Positions 19,594 to 28,987 of a stretch of 64,000 nt of DNA are shown here, piece after piece. The number at the start of each line of letters is the position of its first letter. Position 1 is the first letter of the stretch. Under the pieces are notes generated by a model. That model saw only the letters and a program-made list of their open reading frames with translations. It had not been told where the DNA came from and did not search any database. A program made the position numbers and the translations under genes. The stretch comes from Stigmatella erecta (lineage in GTDB: Bacteria > Myxococcota > Myxococcia > Myxococcales > Myxococcaceae): assembly GCF_900111745.1 (NCBI RefSeq), contig NZ_FOIJ01000008.1, positions 186,001 through 250,000 of the forward strand. The letters are read 5' to 3'.

Positions 19594-20750
19594 CACGCCT
19601 GCAGGACAGACCGCACGAAGTCCGCGAGGCGCGGCTCACCGATGTGCTGGAGCAGGGCCTGCGCCGCCTCGGGGTGGGCGGACGCCGTCAGGGCGGCGGC
19701 GCGCTGGAACGGGGCCGGGCCTTGCTCATAGAGCGCCCGGGCCAATTGCGTCTGCTGTTCGGACGTCCCCCGCGCCGAGACCTGGCGCGCGGCCGCCATC
19801 GGATCCGTGCCCTCGGCCAGCGTGCCGGTGGGACCGAGCAGGTTCGAGAACGCCTCGCCGGAGAGCGGGAGCAGCTCCTCGGCCATGGCGAGCACCTGGG
19901 CGGACTCGCTGGGGCCCGTCAGGTCATCCATCGAGGGCATGAACGCGTCCACGCTCCCCGTGTCCTCCCTCGGCTCCGGGCGGACGGGGACGTCATCGAT
20001 GGACGGCATGAAGCCATCGCCCGTCGCGGAGAAGCGCTCCGAGGGGCTGAAGGTGCTGGCGAGCTCGGAGAGGACCTCGTCCCGGGCGGCCCCCTCGGGC
20101 ATGTCGAGCACGAGGTCGGCGTCGCTGCGGGACAGGGTGAGGGCACGCGTCAGGCCCGGGTTCGCCTGCTCCCAGGCGGCGGCATCCGGGAACGGGGTCT
20201 CCGGCGCCGCCGGGTCGGTGACGCGGCCATCGGCGTGCTGCACCACCGAGCGGCCTGGCCCCTCGCCCTCGGGGGTGTACAGCAGGACCGAGTCTTCTTC
20301 GCCCGCCCGCCCGGCGGCCTGCTCGAAGTCCTCCGGGGCGGTGAGCCCGGAGGCCTGCCCACGGCCAGACGCGGGCTCGAGCGGAGCCTGCGCCGCCTGG
20401 GAGCGGGCGCCCGGGGAGAACCAGGAGTGGCTGCCCGGCGGGGGAGGGATGTTCGTGCCCAGCAGGTGCTGGTAGCGGGGCAGGGCAGCCTGGAAGTCGC
20501 TCATGCCCGCGTACCCGCGCAGCACGTCCGCGTTCCGGGGCTCGCGGCCCGCGAAGCTCGCCGCACGCGCGGACAGCGGGGAGCTCTCCACCTCCTCGGC
20601 GGACTGGAAGTCGCTCTGGTCCGAGAAGCCCTTGCGCTGCACCGGGGCCACGGGCGCGGGCGCCGCCTGCCGCAGGGGGGCCAGCGCCTCATAGCGGGCC
20701 GCCCAGGGCGCCGAGGAGATACCGGCGAGAATTCTGCGGATGGAGCTCAT
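19593..20750 (-). CDS. FMPSxDD-motif protein, first gene of a coupled pair
   Basis: A 385-residue protein beginning MSSIRRILAGISSAPW (GAGAGG upstream of the ATG at 20750). It has no Sec signal or TM helix and is low in cysteine. The middle is acidic and apparently disordered. Two short motifs recur: SDFQ[SA]A (near residues 45 and 75) and FMPS[IM]DD (twice, about 20 residues apart near residues 245-275), the sort of short linear motifs that bind a partner. The N-terminus, Ser/Ile/Arg-rich, resembles that of the C39 peptidase and Gly-rich protein in this window. Translationally coupled to the 542-residue gene. Unknown function; effector or scaffold is speculative. Confidence 0.68.
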   Translation of the reverse strand: MSSIRRILAGISSAPWAARYEALAPLRQAAPAPVAPVQRKGFSDQSDFQSAEEVESSPLSARAASFAGREPRNADVLRGYAGMSDFQAALPRYQHLLGTNIPPPPGSHSWFSPGARSQAAQAPLEPASGRGQASGLTAPEDFEQAAGRAGEEDSVLLYTPEGEGPGRSVVQHADGRVTDPAAPETPFPDAAAWEQANPGLTRALTLSRSDADLVLDMPEGAARDEVLSELASTFSPSERFSATGDGFMPSIDDVPVRPEPREDTGSVDAFMPSMDDLTGPSESAQVLAMAEELLPLSGEAFSNLLGPTGTLAEGTDPMAAARQVSARGTSEQQTQLARALYEQGPAPFQRAAALTASAHPEAAQALLQHIGEPRLADFVRSVLQA

Positions 20751-20815
20751 GGAGGCACCTCTCGGCACGGAGAACGGGCAGCATCCTCATTGTCGCCCGG
20801 AGCCGGTGGAAGTTG

Positions 20816-21235
20816 CTACCCCGGCTGGCTGCCTGAGCCCTCCTCGGCGTGGGCCTGGGCCTTCTGTTCCCGGTATTCCGAGATGTGGGCGTAGACGCTC
20901 TCGGGGAACTGGAGGTCCTTGTAGACGTTGCCCGCGTCAGGGTCCTCTGGGTTGGGGATGATGGGGAACTCCTGCTGCGCCTGGAAGGCGAGCACCTTCT
21001 CCCGGCGCGGAGGGCTGTAATCCCGGCCCTTCACCTGCTCCACCAGCGCCCGGGCCTGCTCCTCGCTGCAGTCCGGATTCTTCTGGAGCAGCGCGACGAG
21101 CTCCTCGTCCTCCGTGAAGTGCCGGGCCACCATCGCGAACACCAGCTGGCCGTAGTGGCCGATGTTCTGGCCTGCCTCGAGGGCGTCGAGCAGGTGGGCC
21201 ATCATTCCATTCTTTCGCAGTGCGTCGATTGCCAT
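20816..21235 (-). CDS. conserved-looking small soluble protein, unknown function
   Basis: A 139-residue soluble protein with a good RBS (GGAGAGG). It is helical, with segments ALRKNGMMAHLLDAL, GHYGQLVFAMVARHF and a later basic KGRDYSPPRREKVLAFQ followed by acidic NPEDPDAGNVYKDLQFP. There is one Cys (C72) in NPDCSEEQAR. The alternation suggests a defined globular domain rather than a chance frame. It lies 66 bases upstream of the FMPSxDD gene on the same strand, so it may belong to the same transcription unit. No function assigned. Confidence 0.68.
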   Translation of the reverse strand: MAIDALRKNGMMAHLLDALEAGQNIGHYGQLVFAMVARHFTEDEELVALLQKNPDCSEEQARALVEQVKGRDYSPPRREKVLAFQAQQEFPIIPNPEDPDAGNVYKDLQFPESVYAHISEYREQKAQAHAEEGSGSQPG

Positions 21236-21456
21236 GGGGGATACCTCTCCAGTTGGATCGATTCGGGGTCTGTGGCTGAAAAGATGTTCAGCCCCGGCGG
21301 GGGTGCCAGCCCAGGAGGTATGGATGCCTGCCCCCTGCCCGGGCTGTCTGCCGGGAGACCGGGGCACTGTGCTGGAAGGGGAAACCGCGCACTGTGCCTT
21401 GCGCCGGGGGTGGCCCCCCTGTACCTGCTCCTCATCGCTCAGCGTGGGGGAGGCCC

Positions 21457-21612
21457 ATGGTAGAGATGTTGATCGGCGTGGTGGTGATGGTGTTCCTGGT
21501 CGTGGTGCTCGGACCAGGGCTGTGGAGTTCGAGCTTGAGCCTGCGCCGGGAAGAGGACGCGCGGCGCAAGCGCGACGAGCAGCGCCAGAAGGAAGAAGCG
21601 CAGAAGCAGTGA
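21457..21612 (+). CDS. 51-residue single-TM protein
   Basis: A very short gene with GGGGGAGG just upstream of the ATG. Residues 2-22 form a TM helix (VEMLIGVVVMVFLVVVLGP), followed by a highly charged amphipathic tail of Arg/Glu/Lys/Gln (about residues 29-51). Small proteins of this shape often act as membrane-bound regulators or assembly factors; no specific role can be given. A perfect hairpin starts right after the stop, supporting a real transcription unit. Confidence 0.65.
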   Translation: MVEMLIGVVVMVFLVVVLGPGLWSSSLSLRREEDARRKRDEQRQKEEAQKQ

Positions 21613-21646
21613 ACCGGGTGAAGCCCCTTGCGAGGCTCCACCCGGT
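21613..21646. terminator. bidirectional hairpin terminator
   Basis: ACCGGGTG / CACCCGGT outer stem with AGCC/GGCT inside, immediately after the stop of the 51-residue gene and facing the convergent carbohydrate-active candidate. Confidence 0.65.
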
Positions 21647-21688
21647 CCGAGGAGCAGTCCCAGGCTCCGCTTGAAAGGTGAGCCGCGC

Positions 21689-23413
21689 CTACCAGCTCAC
21701 CGAATCGAGGTAGACGGTGCCCGTCCAGGCGCCATCGGTGAAGATTTCGAGCCCCAGCTCGGCCACCGGGGACACGGCGTTGGCGGGAACCTGCAGGAAC
21801 ACGGTGTTCCAGCTGCCCGCCGTCATGGGGCCGGAGCTCACCCACGCGCCGGTGTACTTCCACCCGCCGCCCGCGCCCTGGATGATGAAGGGCTGGAACG
21901 CGCTGACGCGGCTGCCTGTGGGAAACCAGACCCGGAAGGAGAGCTTCGCGCCCGCCGGCACGGCCACCTGGGCCACGGACACCTTGACGAGCCCGCCGGT
22001 TCCCGTGGACTCCAGCTTCGCCGCCAGCGCGTGCGTGCCCGCCCAGGCCTGCTCGGTGGAGGACGCCACGCCCTTGAGCATCTCACCCCACATGACCCAG
22101 TTCTGCAGCCCGTCCTCGAAGTGGAACGGGGCCGTGTCCGGCGGCGTGGGCGTGGGGCCCTCGCTGGGCAGCGGCAGCCCGCCCGCCCGCAGGAAGGCCC
22201 CGGCCCGGCTCTTCATGAACAGCTGCCCGTCCGTGTAGACGTCATTCGTGTAGGAGCTCTGGCGGCCCTCGCCGCGGCCGAAGAGCAGGGCGATGACGCC
22301 GCTCTGGGCGAACTTCTCCAGGTGCGCGGTGTCCCCGGCGCCAAAGAAGTACTCGGCCCGGTTGTCCTGATAGCCCGCGCGGGGCGTGTCGCCGGTGTTG
22401 TCCACGTTGAGGTGGTTCGAGTTGCCCAGCGGGATTTGCCACAGCACCCAGCGCTTGCCGGCGGCCACGTTCCACAGGCGCAGCCACTCCGCGTAGCGGT
22501 TGAAGCTCTTCGAGGTGAGGGGGGCCGTGTCGCTGGGGTCCCACCACCGGTCCTGTCCGGCGCTGGCCTGGTAGAACTCCGCGTCACGGTCGAGCGGGTC
22601 GGCCACGAGCACATCCCAGGTGGCCCCCGTCACGTTGGGCGCCAGGCCCAGCGGCTGGAGGAACGTGTGGACCTTGGCCACCTCGGGCTCCAGCGGATCC
22701 GCGAGCGAGAAGTGGGCGATGTCCTTGCCGCTCGCCCAGGCCGAGATGTGAATGCCGAGGATGACGTTGGGGGCGCCCACGGCCTGGCGAAGCTGGAGGA
22801 ACGCGAGCCCCCAGCCGGCCACCGTGTCGGGCAGCCCGGCCAGCTCCGGCAGGCCCGTGGCCGCCACCGCCGCGTAGGCGTTGGGGTTGTCCGCGGACTG
22901 GTGCTCCATCAGCGCGAAGCCATCGGCCTCCATCAGGATGAGCACCGGCTTGCCGAAGTCCTTGGCCCGCTGCATGAGGAGCTTGAAGTCCTCGAAGTAG
23001 CCCTTCATGGTCGCGGTGTTCTGCGCCTTGGCGAGGAACTGAGCCTCGCCGCCCCCTGCCTCCCCGTTGAGCTGGTAGTACTGGATGGCGGGCACGAAGC
23101 CCTGGGTGTCGCACTCCTTCATGTACTTGAGGCCCCAGGTGCCGTCGTGCTGCCCGTAGCCGAAGTTGTCGGCCCAGCCTTTGACGAAATAGCGGTAGCG
23201 CACGTTCCAGGGCACCCCGCTGTCCTTCATCCACGTCTTCCCGTTCTCCTCGAAGAGCCCCACCATCAACGTGGCCGGCAGCCCCGCGGGAATGCTTCCC
23301 GCGGGAGGCGCTCCCTGCACCGCGTGGATCCGTTCCGGATCCGCTGCAGCCCATCCCGGCTGCCAGGCCATGCTCACCCCCACCATCGCCGCCCATACCC
23401 ATGTCCGTCCCAT
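21689..23413 (-). CDS. secreted carbohydrate-active candidate with C-terminal binding module
   Basis: A 574-residue exported protein. The N-terminal leader (MGRTWVWAAMVGVSMAWQPG, Ala cleavage near 23) is followed by a domain of about 390 residues with TIM-barrel-like features: VPAIQYYQLNG, KPVLILMEADG, VILGIHISAW, WVLWQIPLGN. The last ~140 residues (FHFEDGLQNWVMWG to VYLDSVSW) form a beta-sandwich like carbohydrate-binding modules. The combination fits a glycosidase acting on polysaccharide outside the cell, but I cannot name a GH family or confirm catalytic acids; E181 in LMEADG is one candidate. There is no obvious RBS at the ATG. Divergent from the fibro-slime lipoprotein. Confidence 0.68.
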   Translation of the reverse strand: MGRTWVWAAMVGVSMAWQPGWAAADPERIHAVQGAPPAGSIPAGLPATLMVGLFEENGKTWMKDSGVPWNVRYRYFVKGWADNFGYGQHDGTWGLKYMKECDTQGFVPAIQYYQLNGEAGGGEAQFLAKAQNTATMKGYFEDFKLLMQRAKDFGKPVLILMEADGFALMEHQSADNPNAYAAVAATGLPELAGLPDTVAGWGLAFLQLRQAVGAPNVILGIHISAWASGKDIAHFSLADPLEPEVAKVHTFLQPLGLAPNVTGATWDVLVADPLDRDAEFYQASAGQDRWWDPSDTAPLTSKSFNRYAEWLRLWNVAAGKRWVLWQIPLGNSNHLNVDNTGDTPRAGYQDNRAEYFFGAGDTAHLEKFAQSGVIALLFGRGEGRQSSYTNDVYTDGQLFMKSRAGAFLRAGGLPLPSEGPTPTPPDTAPFHFEDGLQNWVMWGEMLKGVASSTEQAWAGTHALAAKLESTGTGGLVKVSVAQVAVPAGAKLSFRVWFPTGSRVSAFQPFIIQGAGGGWKYTGAWVSSGPMTAGSWNTVFLQVPANAVSPVAELGLEIFTDGAWTGTVYLDSVSW

Positions 23414-23588
23414 GACGTCGAAAGTAGGAATGGCCTATTCGGTTTCATTCCCTGTCCTCCGGGCCTGCCTTGAGTGCGGCGGAGCGGACGGCCCTGACTT
23501 CAGGGAGGCTTCACGCCCCTGGGATACGCTGTGCTCACGATTCCCACCCTGGCCTACGTCAGGAGGAGCAAGCCGGCGAGGCGTTCGA

Positions 23589-23617
23589 TTGACACGCTGT
23601 CGCATGACTTAGACGAT
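23589..23617 (+). promoter_or_regulatory. candidate promoter for fibro-slime lipoprotein 1 (possibly leaderless)
   Basis: TTGACA at 23589-23594 and, 17 bases on, GACGAT at 23612-23617. The predicted start of transcription would fall on or next to the ATG at 23624, and no Shine-Dalgarno sequence is present, so the mRNA may be leaderless. The same TTGACA-17-GACGAT arrangement and spacing recur at copy 2 (57538-57566). The -10 match is poor (3 of 6). Confidence 0.35.
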
Positions 23618-23623
23618 GCCCGC

Positions 23624-25381
23624 ATGTCCGAATCACACTGTTCATCCAGAATTTCCAGACTCGCGGCCCTTTCTCTTCTCCTGGTCCTCGCGGCTTGTGG
23701 CAGCGACATCGTGGACCCCAAGCCCGACGCGGGCGGAGGCGGCAACAACCCGCCCGACGCCTCGACGGATGGGGGCACCGACGGGGGCCCCGTGGATCCA
23801 GAGGACTGCGGCAACGGCACGCTCCAGGCGGGCGAGATGTGTGACGATGGCAACCTGAACGATGGGGACGGGTGCTCCTCGCTCTGCGCCATCGAGACGG
23901 GCGAGAACGGGTGGATCTGCCGGACGCCCGGCCAGCCGTGCGTGCGCAACGTGTGCGGCGACGGGGTGCGCGGGGCGAAGGAGGCGTGCGACGACTTCAA
24001 CGCCCGGTCCGGGGATGGGTGCAGCGCGACGTGCACGGTGGAGAGCGGCTGGAACTGCCCGAGCACGGGCGGCAACTGCCAGGCGGCCAAGTGCGGCGAC
24101 ACCATCATCGCGGGCGACGAGGAGTGCGAGGACGGCAACGCGGCGGCGGGGGATGGGTGCAGCGCGACGTGCCGTCTGGAGGAGGGGTTCAAGTGCCCGA
24201 CGCCGGGCCAGGCGTGTTCGCGCACCACGTGCGGAGACAGGAAGGTGGAGGGCACCGAGCAGTGCGACGATGGCAACAACGACATGGGCGATGGGTGCTC
24301 GCCGCTGTGCAAGCGCGAGCCGGTGTGCAGCAACGGTAACTGCACGGCCATCTGCGGCGACAACCTCATCCTGCCGGGCAGCGCGGAGGAGTGCGACGAC
24401 GGCAACGTGCGGGACAACGACGGGTGCTCGTCGCAGTGCAAGCTGGAATCGGGCTTCCAGTGCAAGCAGATCGAGAGCGAGCCGCCGCCGGAGGTGAAGA
24501 TCCCGGTCGTCTACCGTGACTTCATCGGCAACGACGTGAGCCACGCCCAGAAGCACATCGACTTCGAGAACGCCACGGGCAGCGGCGAGCCCGGGCTCGT
24601 CAAGGATACGCTGGGCGCCAACCAGAAGCCGGATTACGCGAAGGATGGCCAGGCGAGCTCCAGCACCCACGGCAAGGCGCTCTTCGACCAGTGGTACACC
24701 GACTCGGCGCGGAGCAAGACCATCGTCGAGACGCTGACGCTGACCCAGGAGAAGGACGGCCAGGGCAAGCCGACGGGCAACTACGTGTACTCCAACAGCA
24801 ACTTCTTCCCGCTGGACAACAAGGGCTGGGTGGCGACGGGTGACGAGCCCAAGCGCACCGGGAACCACAACTTCAGCTTCACCAGCGAGAACCGGTACTG
24901 GTTCGAGTACAAGGGCACCGAGAAGCTCTCGTTCACCGGCGACGATGACGTGTGGGTCTTCGTCAACAAGAAGCTCGCCCTGGATCTCGGCGGCGTTCAC
25001 TCCGAGCAGAGCGGCACGGTGGACCTCACCCCGGCCTCGGCCGCCACGAAGTACAACCTGAGGAAGGGCGGCATCTACGAGGCCGTCGTCTTCCAGGCCG
25101 AGCGGCACACCACCCAGTCCAACTACAAGCTCACCCTGGGCAACTTCACCACCAAGCGGACCGAGTGCACGAGCAGCTGCGGCGACGGTCAGGTGCAGCC
25201 GCCCGAGGAGTGCGACACGGGCACCAACCCTGGCGGCTACGGCCAGTGCGCGCCCGGATGCATCTTTGGCCCGCGCTGCGGCGATGGCGTGGTGCAGGAG
25301 GCGTTCGGCGAGAGCTGCGACGACGGGAACGACGACAACGACGACCTGTGCAGCAACACCTGCAAGCCGCGCATCGGCTAA
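23624..25381 (+). CDS. fibro-slime / Cys-rich (DUF4215, myxo-disulfide) lipoprotein, copy 1
   Basis: A 585-residue lipoprotein with lipobox LAAC. After a Gly/Asp/Pro linker it has five Cys-rich repeats of about 45-50 residues of the DUF4215/myxo-disulfide type (CGNG...CDDGN..DGDGCS..C), a fibro-slime/PA14-like module (VVYRDFIGND to LSFTGDDDVWVFVNKKLALD and LGGVH), then two more C-terminal Cys repeats (CGDGQVQPPEEC, CGDGVVQEAFGESC). Such proteins sit on the cell surface and are thought to take part in adhesion or matrix. It is highly similar to the gene at 57573-59327, including upstream bases and terminator, so they are duplicates. Single gene ending in a hairpin. Confidence 0.9.
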   Translation: MSESHCSSRISRLAALSLLLVLAACGSDIVDPKPDAGGGGNNPPDASTDGGTDGGPVDPEDCGNGTLQAGEMCDDGNLNDGDGCSSLCAIETGENGWICRTPGQPCVRNVCGDGVRGAKEACDDFNARSGDGCSATCTVESGWNCPSTGGNCQAAKCGDTIIAGDEECEDGNAAAGDGCSATCRLEEGFKCPTPGQACSRTTCGDRKVEGTEQCDDGNNDMGDGCSPLCKREPVCSNGNCTAICGDNLILPGSAEECDDGNVRDNDGCSSQCKLESGFQCKQIESEPPPEVKIPVVYRDFIGNDVSHAQKHIDFENATGSGEPGLVKDTLGANQKPDYAKDGQASSSTHGKALFDQWYTDSARSKTIVETLTLTQEKDGQGKPTGNYVYSNSNFFPLDNKGWVATGDEPKRTGNHNFSFTSENRYWFEYKGTEKLSFTGDDDVWVFVNKKLALDLGGVHSEQSGTVDLTPASAATKYNLRKGGIYEAVVFQAERHTTQSNYKLTLGNFTTKRTECTSSCGDGQVQPPEECDTGTNPGGYGQCAPGCIFGPRCGDGVVQEAFGESCDDGNDDNDDLCSNTCKPRIG

Positions 25382-25392
25382 GGCCGTCTGAC

Positions 25393-25418
25393 GGGAGCCG
25401 CGCCGTCCGGCGGCTCCC
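25393..25418 (+). terminator. hairpin terminator of fibro-slime gene 1
   Basis: GGGAGCCGC / GCGGCTCCC, a 9-bp perfect stem with an 8-base loop, 12 bases after the stop. A near-identical hairpin follows copy 2. Confidence 0.6.
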
Positions 25419-25545
25419 TGCTCGCTGGGCGGGGAAGGACGCTGGACCTGGGTCCATCCCCCCCCCTGGGCCAAATCCCATGAAGACAGGGTAGACTGGG
25501 TTTCAGCCACCGTTCTGCCCCGTCCTCTTTTTGGCCCCATCGCGC

Positions 25546-27378
25546 ATGAAGCTCAGCCTCGCAGCCCGGGTGACCGCCGCGTTTTTACTCGTGGTGTTCG
25601 TTCTGACGTTTGGCAGCGTGGCGATGGTGGCCTTGTCGCTGCGCAAGAGCCTCGAAGAGGGGCTCGCCCGGAACATGGAGCAGGACATCGCCAGCTGGCG
25701 GGGGCTCCTGGAGCAGGAGGAGCGGGTGCTCGCGGCGGCGGCCCGGGGCATCGTGACCCGGGGGGCGGTGCGCTCGGTGTTCGAGGGCACCGGCGCGGAA
25801 ACCGCCGCGATCCAGGACATCGCCGGTGAGCAGCGCGCATTGCTGGGCGTGGACCTGCTGCTGCTCATCGATCCTGCCGGGCAGGTGCGGGCAGGCAGCC
25901 TCACGGGCGAGATGCCGGCGCTGCCCCCCGTGCGCGAGCTGCGCGGGCGCACCGGCCTGCTCCTGGCGGAGGAGATTCCCTACTGGAGCGTGAGCACGCC
26001 GGTGGAGGCCGGGGGGCGCCTCCTGGGCTTTCTCCTGTTGGGCATCCGCCTGGACGAGGGGCCGGTGCAGCGGTTCCAGGAGCAGCGCGGCACGGAGATG
26101 ATGCTGCTCATGGGCCGGAGCATGAACGCCCGGGGGCTGCACTCGGTGAAGCCCCAGGACGTGCTGCCGGTGCTGCCCTCCGCGGGCAACTTCCGCCGGT
26201 TCCTCATGCTGGGCGGGGTGCGGGTGCTCGCGGCCCAGGTGGAGGTGGGCGAGGGGCTGCGGCTGGTGCTCGTGCGCCGCGCGGAGGAGGACTACGCCCG
26301 CTTCCACGCCACCCAGCTGGGGCTCGTGGGGCTGGGGGCGGCGTGCGCGCTGATTGCCGGCGCGGTGGCCTTCCTCATGGCCCGGCGGGTGACGGAGCCC
26401 TTGCGGCAGCTCACCGCCGCCACGGCACGCGTGGTGGCCGAGGGGGATTTCCGGGGCACGCTGGAGGTGAAGTCACGGGACGAGATTGGCGAGCTGGCTG
26501 CTTCGTTCCAGCAGATGATGCAGCGGCTGCGGGACGTGCTGCTCGCGCTGCGCACCGCCTCCGCGCAGCTGGAGAGCGCCGCCACCCAGCTCTCCCACGA
26601 GGCCTCGGAGCAGAACCGCACGGCCACGCGGCAGGTGGCCGCGCTCTACGAGACGCAGGTGACGGCGCAGGAGCTCCAGCGCAGCTCCCAGGCGGCGGCC
26701 CTGCGGGCGCGGACGATCCTCCAGGTGGCCGAGCAGGCGGACTCCCTGGGCAGCGCCGGCGAGCACTCGCTGGAGAGCAGCGTGGGCGGGCTCACGCACA
26801 TCCGGGAGCAGGTGGATCAGATCGCCCGCACGAGCCAGGAACTCCAGCAGCGCACCGCGCAGATTGGCGGCATTACCCAGACGGTGAAGGACCTGGCGGA
26901 CCAGTCGAACATGCTGGCGCTCAACGCCGCCATCGAGGCGGTGCGCAGCGGCGAGCACGGCAAGGGCTTTGGCGTGGTGGCCCGAGAAATCCGCTCCCTG
27001 GCGGACCAGTCCGCCGAGGCCACGGGGCGGGTGCAGGAGATCCTCACCGACATCAGCCGGGCCATCGCCGCTACCGTGCACACCAGCGAGAGCGGCGCGC
27101 GCGAGGTGGAGGGGGGGCTTGCCCAGGTGCGGGCCACGGGCGAGAGCCTCCGGGCCCTGGCCACCCTCATTCACGACAACGGGCTCGCCGTCCGGGAGAT
27201 CGCCGAGACGGTGAGCCAGCAGGATGCCGGCATCGCCCAGATGTTCGAGGCCCTGAGGGACTTGTCGATGCTCTCCCAGGAGACCGTGACGCGCCTGACC
27301 GCCACGGAGCAGGCCGCCTCGAAGCTCTCCCTGGCCTCCCGCGAGGTGGGGTCCATCGTGGGCCAGTACAAGCTCTGA
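25546..27378 (+). CDS. methyl-accepting chemotaxis protein
   Basis: A 610-residue transmembrane chemoreceptor. TM1 is at about 9-30 and TM2 at about 255-278, bracketing a ~220-residue extracytoplasmic sensor (cache-like by size; the ligand is unknown). A HAMP domain follows ([18 protein letters not shown] to [10 protein letters not shown]), then a coiled-coil signalling domain with the conserved hairpin [18 protein letters not shown] and [10 protein letters not shown], which contacts CheA/CheW. No C-terminal NWETF-type pentapeptide for CheR docking is present (the end reads GQYKL). No che genes are nearby, so it is an orphan receptor. The ATG at 25546 lacks a clear RBS; a TTG five codons upstream is an alternative. 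Confidence 0.93.
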   Translation: MKLSLAARVTAAFLLVVFVLTFGSVAMVALSLRKSLEEGLARNMEQDIASWRGLLEQEERVLAAAARGIVTRGAVRSVFEGTGAETAAIQDIAGEQRALLGVDLLLLIDPAGQVRAGSLTGEMPALPPVRELRGRTGLLLAEEIPYWSVSTPVEAGGRLLGFLLLGIRLDEGPVQRFQEQRGTEMMLLMGRSMNARGLHSVKPQDVLPVLPSAGNFRRFLMLGGVRVLAAQVEVGEGLRLVLVRRAEEDYARFHATQLGLVGLGAACALIAGAVAFLMARRVTEPLRQLTAATARVVAEGDFRGTLEVKSRDEIGELAASFQQMMQRLRDVLLALRTASAQLESAATQLSHEASEQNRTATRQVAALYETQVTAQELQRSSQAAALRARTILQVAEQADSLGSAGEHSLESSVGGLTHIREQVDQIARTSQELQQRTAQIGGITQTVKDLADQSNMLALNAAIEAVRSGEHGKGFGVVAREIRSLADQSAEATGRVQEILTDISRAIAATVHTSESGAREVEGGLAQVRATGESLRALATLIHDNGLAVREIAETVSQQDAGIAQMFEALRDLSMLSQETVTRLTATEQAASKLSLASREVGSIVGQYKL

Positions 27379-27390
27379 GGCGGGGAGGGG

Positions 27391-28881
27391 TTACTGCGGC
27401 TGGCCCTCGCGGCCGTTGCCGCCCCCCTCGGTGACCCAGCCCGAGCGCGCGGGGCTCATGGGGGCGTCCAGCTCGTAGGCATGGATGCCGAGGAAAGGGG
27501 TGCCGTCGTTGTCCGAGTCCCAGTTGAGGTAGGCGCCCAGGAACAACCGGCCCTGGTGGAGCGCGGGGGGCGTCACGAATGGCGCCTGGCCCTGGAGCTT
27601 GCAGGCGATGCGCTCCGCTCCCTCTTGGGAGAACTCGTGCACGTACGAGTCGAAGTATGAGTCGGGCCCCTTGCAGCCGAAGTCACAGTCCTCGGGCACG
27701 GGGCGGTCCACCAGCAAGAGCGTGCTCCGGTCGGTGAGCAGGGGCGCGGAGGGCGAGTCCCCCACGGGCAGCGTCCAGCGCAGCGCGCCGCTCGCCGCAT
27801 CCACGCCATAGAAGAACTGGCCGCTCACGTGGGGCTCGGTGGGGCAGGAGGCCCCGGTGCACCGGCCGTCCGCCAGCGCCAGCAGCTCCTTGCCGCCGAG
27901 CGCCACGTTGCCGTGCGGATAGGGGCCAAAGGGAAGCTCACCCTCCGCGCGGGAGTGCGAGATGCCGGTGATGCCGAGCGTGGCCCGGAAGCCTCCCGTG
28001 CCGGCGTCCGCGAGCTCCTCGGTGGAGAGCAGCAGCGTGCCGTTGCTGACGGCGACGGGCTCCCGGTGGCCCGCCCGCGTCTGGCGCCAGCGCTGCGTGC
28101 CCCCGGCCGTATAGGACAGCAGCTCGGTCTGCTCCTGGCCCCAATGGAAGGTGGACGTATAGAGGTGGCCCTGCGCATCGGCGATGGGCTGGGACAGGCG
28201 CTCGGGGGCGTTGATCTGCCAGGCCACCGCGCCGGTGGCCGCGTCCAGCGCGATCAGGGCATTGCAGGCCGTCCGCTCGCCCGTGGCGTGCACGGCGACC
28301 ACCAGGTGGGACGGCGTGAGCACGGGGGCGGAGACCCAGGCCCACTGGCAGCCCGCGTCGAGCAGGGGCGGCAGGGGCGTGGTCCACAGGAGGCTGCCGT
28401 CCGCCGCCGCCAGCGCCGAGACGCGCGCGGTGGCCCCGTTGAGCGTCCCATAGAGCCGCTCGCCGGAGCTGAGGTCCACGTGGACGTACTCCGTCCCGGA
28501 CAGGGGCCGCCGGTAGCGGAGGCTCCCGTCCCGGCCGAGCGAGAGAAGCTCGCAGGTGCGCAGCTCGACGGGGCCCTCCCAGAACCGGGGGCACTCCGTG
28601 GCGTAGAGGTTGCCCTCGGCGTCCATCGTCCCCGTGAACTCCAGCGCGCGGTCATCGCGGGGCACATAGGACCAAGCGAGCGCGGCCGTTCCCTCGGGGC
28701 CCGAGCAGGCGGGGGCGGAGTGCGTCTCCGTCTCCTCACCCGGGGCGATGGGCGCCGGAAGGGCCTCGGACGCGGCGAGCGGCTCCGGGGCGCTCCCGGC
28801 GGGGGACGTGCCCACCGCTTCCGGGCCACATCCCGCCATCCCACAGAGTCCCGCCGCCACCACGCTCCACGTCCATCTCAT
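27391..28881 (-). CDS. PQQ-like beta-propeller lipoprotein
   Basis: A 496-residue lipoprotein: Arg-containing leader and lipobox MAGC (about residue 17), then an Ala/Pro/Glu linker. The main part is an array of beta-propeller blades of the outer-membrane-assembly/PQQ type, recognisable from repeated [DN]..[TG]G...W..P and ALDAATGAVAW, LLTDRSTLLLV segments. Several Cys pairs suggest disulfides. These proteins usually act as surface-exposed binding or scaffold proteins; no enzymatic activity is implied. Start M at 28881 is chosen for the GAGAGG 9-14 bases upstream. Convergent with the chemoreceptor, with a 12-base gap. Confidence 0.75.
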   Translation of the reverse strand: MRWTWSVVAAGLCGMAGCGPEAVGTSPAGSAPEPLAASEALPAPIAPGEETETHSAPACSGPEGTAALAWSYVPRDDRALEFTGTMDAEGNLYATECPRFWEGPVELRTCELLSLGRDGSLRYRRPLSGTEYVHVDLSSGERLYGTLNGATARVSALAAADGSLLWTTPLPPLLDAGCQWAWVSAPVLTPSHLVVAVHATGERTACNALIALDAATGAVAWQINAPERLSQPIADAQGHLYTSTFHWGQEQTELLSYTAGGTQRWRQTRAGHREPVAVSNGTLLLSTEELADAGTGGFRATLGITGISHSRAEGELPFGPYPHGNVALGGKELLALADGRCTGASCPTEPHVSGQFFYGVDAASGALRWTLPVGDSPSAPLLTDRSTLLLVDRPVPEDCDFGCKGPDSYFDSYVHEFSQEGAERIACKLQGQAPFVTPPALHQGRLFLGAYLNWDSDNDGTPFLGIHAYELDAPMSPARSGWVTEGGGNGREGQPQ

Positions 28882-28987
28882 GACACGCCTCTCGCCCTTC
28901 AAAGTGATGCGAGAGGCTGGTCATCGGGATATTCCCGCGCAACGCTCGGGGGACGGAGCGAGCGCTCCACCGGCGGGCTGCTGGGGA

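Noticed and set aside
23642-25540. Long open frames opposite the Cys-rich lipoprotein genes (also at 57591-59054)
   Set aside because: They mirror the coding strand: codon bias at GC-rich third positions leaves the antisense frame open; products are Arg/Val/Ala/His-rich with no start signal or family.
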